From Polynucleobacter sp. AP-Ainpum-60-G11 (GTDB taxonomy: Bacteria > Pseudomonadota > Gammaproteobacteria > Burkholderiales > Burkholderiaceae): a DNA stretch of 64,000 bases. Numbering within the stretch: the stretch's first letter is position 1; each line of letters begins with the position of its first letter. Of the stretch, positions 8,086-13,989 are shown piece by piece. The translations under genes were made by a program, and so were the position numbers. The notes under the pieces were generated by a model. It was not told the origin of the DNA. It saw nothing but the letters and a program-made list of their open reading frames with translations, and made no database searches. Location of the stretch: NCBI RefSeq assembly GCF_018688375.1, contig NZ_CP061318.1:992001-1056000 (forward strand), written 5' to 3'.

Positions 8086-8277
8086 CTAACTGCAACTACT
8101 GCCAGTATTGATTCCCAATAATGGGTATGCGGGACAGAATCTAAATAATCCAGTTGCCAAAGGAACAGCCCCGATCCAGGCCCATACACCAGCTGTTCCA
8201 GTGATAGCGAGGCCAATCAAAACTAAACCAACAACTATGCGTAATACACGGTCAATACCGCCAACATTACATTTCAT
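8086..8277 (-). CDS. DUF2892 (YgaP-like) small inner-membrane protein
   Basis: A 63-residue protein. It starts MKCNVGGIDRVLRIVVG and has two hydrophobic helices separated by GTAGVWAW, then RFCPAYPLLGINTGSSC. This is the DUF2892 pattern, found alone or as the membrane tail of YgaP-type rhodaneses. Cysteines flank both helices (C3, one in FRFCPAY, one at the end). A strong AAGGAG ribosome-binding site precedes it. Its role is unknown; the neighbouring rhodaneses and the YgaP link suggest sulfur handling at the membrane. It is probably monocistronic, with a terminator right after it. Confidence 0.8.
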   Translation of the reverse strand: MKCNVGGIDRVLRIVVGLVLIGLAITGTAGVWAWIGAVPLATGLFRFCPAYPLLGINTGSSCS

Positions 8278-8342
8278 ATCAACTCCTTTTTAAAATTACT
8301 GAAATCATATATTCACAGTAAGGAACAAAAAATCGTTGCTTA

Positions 8343-9320
8343 CTAATTGAGAGGAACTCCTACTAATGGACGACCTTCTAAAGTCCAAAGATATAAAGAG
8401 CCATCGTAGAGCCTGGTTGATTTATTACCAACTAACTCAGACATTACAAACCAAGCACCCGCTGCTAAATGGCCGCTATTGCAGTAGCTAATTGCAGGTG
8501 ACTTCGGGTTAATGCCATTAGCAGTAAGCAAGGCGTTATACGTATTTTTGTCCCAGAAATACAAAGCGCCTTTTGCAGGTTTTGCCAATAACTCAGGAGC
8601 CAACTCCTTGGCGCCTGCGATATGTCCATAAGAACCAACATAGTCTCGCTTGTTAAGACCAAAGTACTGAACTGGTTGGCGCGCATCAATCAATATGGAT
8701 TTACCACTTTTTGAGGCTAAGGCTACTTGTTCGGAGTTAGCAATTAATTCTTTACGCTCCGCTTTGGCAACCCAAGTTCCATTTTGCTTTGTTGAGGCGG
8801 AGGTAGAGAATTCACGACCTTCAGAAAGCCAGCCAGCCATACCACCATCCAATACGGCAATGTTATCTTCGCCGTACACCTTAAATTGCCAGTAGGCGCG
8901 CAGAGCCTCATCAATATCTGAAATATCAAGACCAACTGGAATCAAGATGATTGGCTTATCTGAACTAATGCCAACTGACTGGATAATTTTTTCAAAGTCC
9001 ACTTTTTCAGGAATGAGGTATTTAATTTTCTTTCCATCAATCATTCGATCAACGCGAACTTTTTTGAAATCAAGTAGCGTGGAATCCTGAATATGACCAC
9101 CCACCTCAACTAAAAATTTCTTTCCAGTCTTTTTATCAATTTCAAACTCAGGGGTACGGGTATAGCTAGCCACATCCCCGCGAACCTCAAGTATCTGAAC
9201 ATCCGATTGATTGGATGCCAACCAATCAGAGCTAACTACTGGTCCAGGTAATGTCACAGCCTGAACGCTGGCGATAAATCCAGCGATAAATATAGCCAGA
9301 ACTAATTGAATATGCTTCAT
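8343..9320 (-). CDS. Periplasmic two-domain rhodanese-like sulfurtransferase
   Basis: A 325-residue protein with a signal peptide (MKHIQLVLAIFIAGFIASVQA). It carries two rhodanese domains: residues about 28-170, with AVLDGGMAGWLSEGRE but no active cysteine (the loop reads ILIPVGLD), and about 190-320, with C280 in SYCNSGHLAAGAW followed by YDGSLYLWTLEGRPL. This is the SseA/TST layout with only the C-terminal domain catalytic. It moves sulfane sulfur to a thiol or cyanide acceptor. Export to the periplasm and the nearby sox and YeeE genes suggest a role in thiosulfate or persulfide metabolism. The physiological acceptor is not known. Confidence 0.88.
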   Translation of the reverse strand: MKHIQLVLAIFIAGFIASVQAVTLPGPVVSSDWLASNQSDVQILEVRGDVASYTRTPEFEIDKKTGKKFLVEVGGHIQDSTLLDFKKVRVDRMIDGKKIKYLIPEKVDFEKIIQSVGISSDKPIILIPVGLDISDIDEALRAYWQFKVYGEDNIAVLDGGMAGWLSEGREFSTSASTKQNGTWVAKAERKELIANSEQVALASKSGKSILIDARQPVQYFGLNKRDYVGSYGHIAGAKELAPELLAKPAKGALYFWDKNTYNALLTANGINPKSPAISYCNSGHLAAGAWFVMSELVGNKSTRLYDGSLYLWTLEGRPLVGVPLN

Positions 9321-9333
9321 TTGGGCTCCCTAA

Positions 9334-9957
9334 TTAATTTACAAGCAACAAGTGTTGTGAAAGTCGATCCAACAGATCAATCTTGCACTCTGTTAATACA
9401 TGGTGATTCTTTGACTCCAATGCCATCTCTCTGCTTCCAAGCTCATTTTCTAACCGAGCAATCTTAAGATCTCGGTTAATAATCAGCATTTCCATCTCAA
9501 TGAAAAAAAGCTTTGTGAGTGCGCTAATCCAGCGGGTAACTGGAGCCATACGTCCTTTGGTAGCCATATCAAAATCCCGCAATTTACTTAGAACCAATTC
9601 TGCAGAGATAAACTTTTCTCCAGTTACCCACTGGTTCGTCGTAAATAGACGAACCGGCAGACCTTGTTGGTTTAATGCAATGCCAATGATGTGGTGAAAG
9701 CTATCCCCAACTCTTTTAAAAACATGGAAATGGCCATGTTCATCATCCAGCATCTCATCCGCTGAGTGTGCGTGGTAATAAAACTCATAACCACTGACTT
9801 CATCCACCAAGTCGTTTGCTGGGTAATGATTCCACTCAATAAACTCCTTGGCGCCACACAGCGCTACCTCGCTAAGAGTTAAACCCTTTTTCGCGTAGCG
9901 AGTTTGGATGCTAGCAATTTCTTGAGCAGCCAAACAGAGAGTAGATTGAATCAACAC
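9334..9957 (-). CDS. Protein of unknown function, possibly DUF6969-like, His-rich centre
   Basis: A 207-residue soluble protein without a signal peptide. I do not recognise its function; it recalls the DUF6969 family, but I cannot verify that. The centre has a dense histidine and acid cluster (YYHAHSADEMLDDEHGHFHVF) that could bind a metal, then FHHIIGIALNQQGLPVRLFTTNQWVTGE. The C-terminal part (about 150-190) is heptad-like and may be coiled coil. The start is a GTG 10 bases after the NPCGP peptide gene and has no clear ribosome-binding site, so translation may be coupled to that gene. It sits between that gene and the two-domain rhodanese, suggesting a shared transcript. Confidence 0.7.
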   Translation of the reverse strand: MLIQSTLCLAAQEIASIQTRYAKKGLTLSEVALCGAKEFIEWNHYPANDLVDEVSGYEFYYHAHSADEMLDDEHGHFHVFKRVGDSFHHIIGIALNQQGLPVRLFTTNQWVTGEKFISAELVLSKLRDFDMATKGRMAPVTRWISALTKLFFIEMEMLIINRDLKIARLENELGSREMALESKNHHVLTECKIDLLDRLSQHLLLVN

Positions 9958-9966
9958 GTTAGTATA

Positions 9967-10200
9967 TTAATCAGCTGATTTACGTTTTTTTGGGCCACAA
10001 GGATTGGCTGGTCCACAAGGATTGGCCGCTTTCTTCTTTGCGGGACCACATGGATTGCTTGAATCTTTTTTAGGTCCGCAGGGATTCTTTTGCTCAGCAC
10101 CAGCTGGTGTTGCTGGAGCATCCGCTGAATTAGCCATTGGGGCTGATGCCAATCCTGCCAACGCCAAAGCTAATGCAACTACAGTTGATTTTTTAGACAT
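9967..10200 (-). CDS. Small secreted peptide with four NPCGP repeats
   Basis: A 77-residue protein with a signal peptide (MSKKSTVVALALALAGLASAPMANSADA). A short linker leads to NPCGPKKDSS, NPCGPAKKKAA, NPCGPA and NPCGPKKRKSAD. The four cysteines all lie in identical NPCGP motifs spaced by lysine-rich linkers, and there is no other folded domain. The AAAAGGAAAA ribosome-binding site is good. Repeated Cys-Gly-Pro units in a periplasmic peptide suggest metal (for example copper) binding or a persulfide carrier, but this is inference. It lies 20 bases downstream of the YeeE pair, so it is probably cotranscribed with that pair. Confidence 0.85.
   Translation of the reverse strand: MSKKSTVVALALALAGLASAPMANSADAPATPAGAEQKNPCGPKKDSSNPCGPAKKKAANPCGPANPCGPKKRKSAD
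9992..10086 (-). repeat. Four degenerate coding repeats encoding NPCGP
   Basis: Copies on the plus strand read ggccacaaggatt (near 9993), gtccacaaggatt (near 10011), gaccacatggatt (near 10043) and gtccgcagggatt (near 10074). The spacing is irregular, so this is an amplified coding motif inside the small peptide gene and not a CRISPR or regulatory array. Copies 3 and 4 are nearly identical in DNA, suggesting recent duplication. Confidence 0.8.
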
Positions 10201-10220
10201 TATTTTTTCCTTTTGAAGTA

Positions 10221-10790
10221 TTAAATTTCTTGTGAGCTAACGGGACCGCGTGATTTCTTTTCCATCCAAGACCCCAATGCAAATACACCAACAGCCGCAA
10301 TCACCATTGCAACATCAATGGATAGGCTGGAAACACTTAATAGCTCTGGCAATGAATCGGCATTGGCAATTTCACCAAGGGTTGTTAGGGATTCAATGCT
10401 TGGATAGATGCCAGCAAACATGATGGTTCCAATCAGTAATCCGATTAAAAAGATTCCAGCATCCATCCGACCTGACATGAGTCCAACCACTGAAGTTCCA
10501 GGACAATAACCTCCAATAGCAAATCCAGCTCCGACAAGAGCGCCACCCAAGGCCGCTGCACCCAAAAAGGATGGCGGTATAAAAAGGCTTCCACTATCGA
10601 CAATTCCGAGTTGCTCCAGAATCAAGAGCCCTACCGCAGCAAATACGATGGCAGTAAACATCACTTTGAATACGGACCAATCAGTCAGACGAAATTGGCC
10701 GGTTAATTTATTAGGGTTTCCAAAACCGGCACGCTCCAAAACAAAGCCGAAGGCTCCGCCAAGCAATAGACCCGAAAGAATGTCTCCCAT
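10221..10790 (-). CDS. YeeE/YedE-family half-transporter, PmpB-like
   Basis: A 189-residue membrane protein with about five hydrophobic helices. The conserved pore motif is GFAIGGYCPGTSVVGLMSGRMD with cysteine C96. This is the YeeE/YedE family (thiosulfate channel TsuA, SoxT, PmpAB), in which pore cysteines bind the sulfur substrate. At half length it needs the preceding gene, from which it is separated by one base, to form a full channel. Uptake of thiosulfate or a persulfide is inferred from the family and the sox setting. Confidence 0.85.
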   Translation of the reverse strand: MGDILSGLLLGGAFGFVLERAGFGNPNKLTGQFRLTDWSVFKVMFTAIVFAAVGLLILEQLGIVDSGSLFIPPSFLGAAALGGALVGAGFAIGGYCPGTSVVGLMSGRMDAGIFLIGLLIGTIMFAGIYPSIESLTTLGEIANADSLPELLSVSSLSIDVAMVIAAVGVFALGSWMEKKSRGPVSSQEI

Positions 10791-10791
10791 C

Positions 10792-11316
10792 TTATTTTTC
10801 CTCTTTCATAAAGCGGCTCGCAACTAAACCAACTGCGAAGAACGCACCTAAAAATGTAAATCCAGCTAGACTTAGCACAGCAGCACCCGATAGCCCTAAG
10901 CCGCTAGTACACCCAGCAGCAATCCGCGCACCAAAGCCAGCTAAGATCCCACCAAAGAGAGCTGTAACTGGTCGCTTAGATCCACCAAGAAATTTCTTCC
11001 CATCAAGTTTGATAGCAATTCTTCCAGCTAGAAATGCAGAGACTAATGTGCCAAAAGCAACCCCAACGACCTGCCAAGTTATCCAGGCATCCAGAGGCTT
11101 ACCCTCTTCTACCATCCCACCTAGATACTCATTGGCATTTGTAGCAACTGGAAGCAAGTGCATTCCAAACCAGGCTGTCAGACGAGTTGTGAAGCCCGTT
11201 GCCCCTAAGCCATGCCCTGTCACAACAAAAGTTGATAAGAGCACGATTCCTAGCAAAATTCCTGCAATTAATGGATTCCAATATGGTGCTGGTTTGTCCT
11301 GCGTTTGCTTATTCAT
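10792..11316 (-). CDS. YeeE/YedE-family half-transporter, PmpA-like
   Basis: A 174-residue membrane protein with about four or five helices. The pore motif is ARIAAGCTSGLGLSG with cysteine C136. It is the other half of the split YeeE/YedE channel, starting the operon that continues with the PmpB-like half, the NPCGP peptide and the His-rich protein. A long segment between the first helices (WFGMHLLPVATNANEYLGG) lies outside the membrane. There is no obvious ribosome-binding site before the ATG. An 11-bp perfect inverted repeat lies 28-55 bases upstream. Confidence 0.85.
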   Translation of the reverse strand: MNKQTQDKPAPYWNPLIAGILLGIVLLSTFVVTGHGLGATGFTTRLTAWFGMHLLPVATNANEYLGGMVEEGKPLDAWITWQVVGVAFGTLVSAFLAGRIAIKLDGKKFLGGSKRPVTALFGGILAGFGARIAAGCTSGLGLSGAAVLSLAGFTFLGAFFAVGLVASRFMKEEK

Positions 11317-11343
11317 CCGTAATGATCACTATAGTTAATGTAT

Positions 11344-11371
11344 TAATAATATATTTATTTATATATTATTA
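11344..11371. promoter_or_regulatory. Perfect AT-rich inverted repeat upstream of the YeeE pair
   Basis: TAATAATATAT (11344-11354) and ATATATTATTA (11361-11371) are exact reverse complements around six bases. The repeat sits 28 bases upstream of the PmpA-like start codon, where an operator would lie. It has no GC core and no T-run bias, so it is unlikely to be a terminator. It differs from the TAYGCA-N4-TGCATA motif, so a different or more relaxed binding protein is implied. Confidence 0.5.
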
Positions 11372-11421
11372 CCTAAATAGCAAGTAGTCAAGAAAGAGAT
11401 GGAATGTATTTGACATGGATC

Positions 11422-11446
11422 AAAAAAATGGGGCGATAAGCCCCAT
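11422..11446 (-). terminator. Intrinsic terminator of the second rhodanese gene
   Basis: ATGGGGC (11428-11434) and GCCCCAT (11440-11446) form a seven-pair stem with a GATAA loop. Read on the minus strand it is followed by seven T. It lies 24 bases past the rhodanese stop codon. Confidence 0.85.
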
Positions 11447-11469
11447 TAATCGTCAGGGCGATAAAAAAC

Positions 11470-12054
11470 TCAGAACTCACCCTTAATAGTAGTTAAGCCC
11501 AACGCATCCCAATCAAGCATGCCGCCACGGTAGTAGTAGATCTTAGTTGCTGGAAAACCATCACGAGTCATTGCGGCCATCGCCATTGGGCTTTGCGGGC
11601 AAACTGGTCCATTACAGAAGGCATAAACCTTCTTGGCTTTAGAGCAATCCCATTTTGTAGATCCTGCAGCAGGCTTCTTGCAGCCCAGCTCATCCATACG
11701 CATTGCAACCTCTGTATAGGGAATGCCAACAGAGCCCGGGATAGTGCCCTTAACACGGTCGTCCACTACGCGCATGTCAACAACCATAGAATCTTTGTCA
11801 TTAAGTGCATTCAATACATCAATCTCATCCACTGGAACTACGCCTCTAATCGGAATGAGCGGCTGCAACCAGCCCTTATTCTTGGCGCAGGATGTCATTA
11901 CTCGAGTGATCTCAACTGGGCCCTTTGGCGTATTGACGACAAATTTGGTGGAATTGTCGATAATTTGGAGTAATTCAGGGCTTGGTGCCGCTGGTGATTG
12001 AGCAAAAACCACACCCGAAACGAACATGAGTGCATATGCAAAAAACTTTTTCAT
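11470..12054 (-). CDS. Periplasmic single-domain rhodanese-like protein
   Basis: A 194-residue protein with a signal peptide (MKKFFAYALMFVSGVVFAQ). The N-terminal part (about 25-75) has no known domain and holds C56. The rhodanese domain (about 76-190) has VVDMRVVDDRVKGTIPGSVGIPY and the catalytic loop C147-NGPV-C152-PQSP, then YYYRGGMLDWDALGL. Two cysteines in or next to the loop suggest it can form an internal di- or trisulfide. The start at 12054 is preferred over 12072 because AGAGG lies at the right distance. The putative ArsR operator lies 47 bases upstream, linking it to the sox operon. Divergent from the HiPIP gene. Confidence 0.88.
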   Translation of the reverse strand: MKKFFAYALMFVSGVVFAQSPAAPSPELLQIIDNSTKFVVNTPKGPVEITRVMTSCAKNKGWLQPLIPIRGVVPVDEIDVLNALNDKDSMVVDMRVVDDRVKGTIPGSVGIPYTEVAMRMDELGCKKPAAGSTKWDCSKAKKVYAFCNGPVCPQSPMAMAAMTRDGFPATKIYYYRGGMLDWDALGLTTIKGEF

Positions 12055-12100
12055 AAAAACCTCTTTTATCAATTTATAGCGAAATGGCTATTTAAATGCT

Positions 12101-12120
12101 TATATACGCATTAATGCATA
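12101..12120. promoter_or_regulatory. Putative ArsR/SoxR operator, copy 2
   Basis: TATATACGCAT-TAA-TGCATA matches the site at 5230-5249 in 17 of 20 bases; the three differences are together at the centre. It lies between the second rhodanese gene (minus) and the HiPIP gene (plus), close to the rhodanese start. Control by the sox-linked ArsR protein is inferred from the shared motif. Confidence 0.6.
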
Positions 12121-12254
12121 GATTGATAGTGTCACCCCAATAGCGAACCAAAATAATACTGAGAAACCCCTATTGTTGGAGGCCACTTCGGTATTATCAT
12201 GCCAAGAAGCTAGCCTCTAAAGCTACCCAAGATACCCTCAATTATGGAGTTTCA

Positions 12255-12563
12255 ATGAAAAATAGTCGTCGCCAATTTATGATTTTGTCCGCTGCTGGTG
12301 CTTGCACCCTGGCTTTGAACGGTAAAGTTCAAGCCCAAGCAATGGTTTCCGAAACAGATCCACAGGCCGCCGCTTTAGGTTACAAGGCAGTTGCAACCGC
12401 TGTTGATAAAGCAAAGTATGCAAAATACGCAGCCGGCCAAGAGTGCGACAACTGCGCTTTGTTCCAAGGCAAAGTAGGTGATGCGACTGGTGGCTGCTCT
12501 TTGTTTGGCACTAAGAAAGTTGCTGGAAAAGGCTGGTGCTCAGCTTATGCTAAAAAGGCTTAA
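12255..12563 (+). CDS. High-potential iron-sulfur protein (HiPIP)
   Basis: A 102-residue periplasmic electron carrier with a twin-arginine signal (NSRRQFMILSAAGACTLAL, cleavage after VQA). The mature domain holds the four cluster cysteines C64-x2-C67, C81 in GGCSLF and C95 in GWCSAY, the HiPIP pattern for one [4Fe-4S] cluster. HiPIPs carry electrons between the cytochrome bc1 complex or donor enzymes and a terminal oxidase or reaction centre. With no phototrophy genes here, an oxidase or the Sox cytochromes are likelier partners. GGAG precedes the ATG, and a strong terminator follows. It is monocistronic. Confidence 0.95.
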   Translation: MKNSRRQFMILSAAGACTLALNGKVQAQAMVSETDPQAAALGYKAVATAVDKAKYAKYAAGQECDNCALFQGKVGDATGGCSLFGTKKVAGKGWCSAYAKKA

Positions 12564-12588
12564 TGCCAAATTAGCTTCTGTATTGAAT

Positions 12589-12614
12589 AAAAAAGCTGCT
12601 TCGGCAGCTTTTTT
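12589..12614. terminator. Bidirectional intrinsic terminator between HiPIP and FNR-like genes
   Basis: AAAAAAGCTGC (12589-12599) pairs with GCAGCTTTTTT (12604-12614) around a TTCG tetraloop. A and T runs flank both sides, so it can end the plus-strand HiPIP transcript and the minus-strand regulator transcript, which converge here. Confidence 0.93.
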
Positions 12615-12627
12615 ATCGTCTAGCGGT

Positions 12628-13344
12628 TTATGGGCTAGCTTGTGAGAACGACTTCAGCTTTTCAATACTTGGTATTTGAATGCTCAGGCGCGAAACATTT
12701 GAAATGATTCCCTGGTCAGCCATAGATGCAAGAGCCCTACTAATAGTCTCAAATTTCACATCCATCATCAAACCCATATCCTCACGCTTAAATACAGGTG
12801 CGACAGCCATGTCACCGGAAACCTTGGCAACCCTTAAAAAGAAACGGGCTAAACGAACTTCAATACGACCGGTATTGATTTCAGAGAACCAAGACTCCGA
12901 TTGTGCAAGAGCTTCACCCCATTTTTTAACAATCTGGCGATGTAAGCGCGGAGACTCCTCACCTAAGGATGAAATAATCCTTTTGGGAATGCGGCACAGA
13001 TGAACATTCGACAGTGCAGCAGCTGAATGGGTATAGCTATCACCCAGCAATGATTCCATGCCAAATAAGTCACCAGGAACTACAAGACGTACAATTCTTC
13101 CAGAGCCATCTGAGTTGATATGAAGTAATTTGATATACCCATCCCTCAGGGTATAAACATATTCAGCTGCATCGCCTTGTGTATAAATTCCAGAGTTCGC
13201 CTCAAATCTCAAATCATCGATTGGCTCATGTATCTTAGAAAAGTCTTCTTCATTGAGTTCAGCAAAAAGAACGGAGCTACGTATTGAGCAAGAATTGCAG
13301 TCGCTGTTACCTTGCCAGGCACTCTTAATTTCAATGGTCTTCAT
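12628..13344 (-). CDS. Crp/Fnr-family transcriptional regulator with a partial FNR cysteine set
   Basis: A 238-residue regulator. It has a cyclic-nucleotide-type beta-roll (about 35-150), a dimer helix, and a winged helix with recognition segment MDVKFETISRALASM (about 195-210). FNR-type cysteines C16 and C19 (DCNSCSIR) and C116 (NVHLCRIP) are present. The residue matching E. coli FNR C29 is valine 25, so a standard four-cysteine [4Fe-4S] site cannot form as in FNR. It might use a different ligand, a three-cysteine cluster, or thiols only. Its ATG overlaps the stop of the upstream methyltransferase gene. It may control redox genes of the island; targets are unknown. Confidence 0.88.
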   Translation of the reverse strand: MKTIEIKSAWQGNSDCNSCSIRSSVLFAELNEEDFSKIHEPIDDLRFEANSGIYTQGDAAEYVYTLRDGYIKLLHINSDGSGRIVRLVVPGDLFGMESLLGDSYTHSAAALSNVHLCRIPKRIISSLGEESPRLHRQIVKKWGEALAQSESWFSEINTGRIEVRLARFFLRVAKVSGDMAVAPVFKREDMGLMMDVKFETISRALASMADQGIISNVSRLSIQIPSIEKLKSFSQASP

Positions 13345-13964
13345 GCACTCTTTTTAGCAACCATGCCGAGTAAGGCTGACATACCAGTATGCCTAGCGCC
13401 TTCGGACAACTCTTTTTCATAGCACTCTAGTTCGAGGATTTCAAATCCTTGACTGAGTTCACGAATCAGTTCTTCTGTGTAGAGGTGTTCGATCAAAGAT
13501 GGGCCACCAGTTTTATATTCCAATTGCTTAGGTGTATAGCCTTGCAGGATAAATAGACCACCCGGCTTCAAGGTTTGATGCACTTGGCGGAAGATTCTAG
13601 CCCGCATCTCGGGGTCAGCAAATTGAATGAAGATGCCAACCACTGCATCATAAGCATTAACTTGCCAATCAAAGCTGTCGGTGTCACAAAGACTGTATTG
13701 GATATTGACATTATTGTCGACTGCAAACTGATTGGCTTTAGCAAGTGCAATGTCAGATACATCAAAACCAGTCACTTGCATATCTTGCTTAGCAAGCCAA
13801 ACGCCATTGCGCCCTTCCCCATCTGCAATACAGAGAACGGAAGATTTTGGCTTTAGATATTGAGATGCTTGATCAACCAGATATTCATTTGGCTCTTTAC
13901 CAAAGATGAACTCCTTCTTATCAAAACGCTCATTCCAGAACTGGGTAGCATCTGTAAAGCTCAT
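13341..13964 (-). CDS. Class I SAM-dependent methyltransferase, TehB/thiopurine-like
   Basis: A 207-residue Rossmann methyltransferase. Motif I is VLCIADGEGRNGVWLA (about 38-53), motif II is VTGFDVSDIALAKA, and motif IV is AYDAVVGIFIQFADPEMR. The family includes TehB-like and thiopurine S-methyltransferase-like enzymes that methylate tellurite, selenite or small thiols. The substrate is unknown. It overlaps the FNR-like regulator gene by four bases (ATGA), so the two are translationally coupled. Lying between sulfur genes and metZ, a thiol substrate is plausible but unproven. Confidence 0.8.
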   Translation of the reverse strand: MSFTDATQFWNERFDKKEFIFGKEPNEYLVDQASQYLKPKSSVLCIADGEGRNGVWLAKQDMQVTGFDVSDIALAKANQFAVDNNVNIQYSLCDTDSFDWQVNAYDAVVGIFIQFADPEMRARIFRQVHQTLKPGGLFILQGYTPKQLEYKTGGPSLIEHLYTEELIRELSQGFEILELECYEKELSEGARHTGMSALLGMVAKKSA

Positions 13965-13989
13965 GTAATTTTGGCCTTAGATTCAGAAA

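Noticed and set aside
9992..10086. Short repeated DNA units that might suggest a CRISPR-like array
   Set aside because: The repeats are in frame, encode NPCGP, and the spacers are unequal and also coding.
12255..12563. HiPIP as a sign of purple phototrophy
   Set aside because: No puf, puh, bch or crt genes are in the window, and HiPIPs also occur in non-phototrophs.
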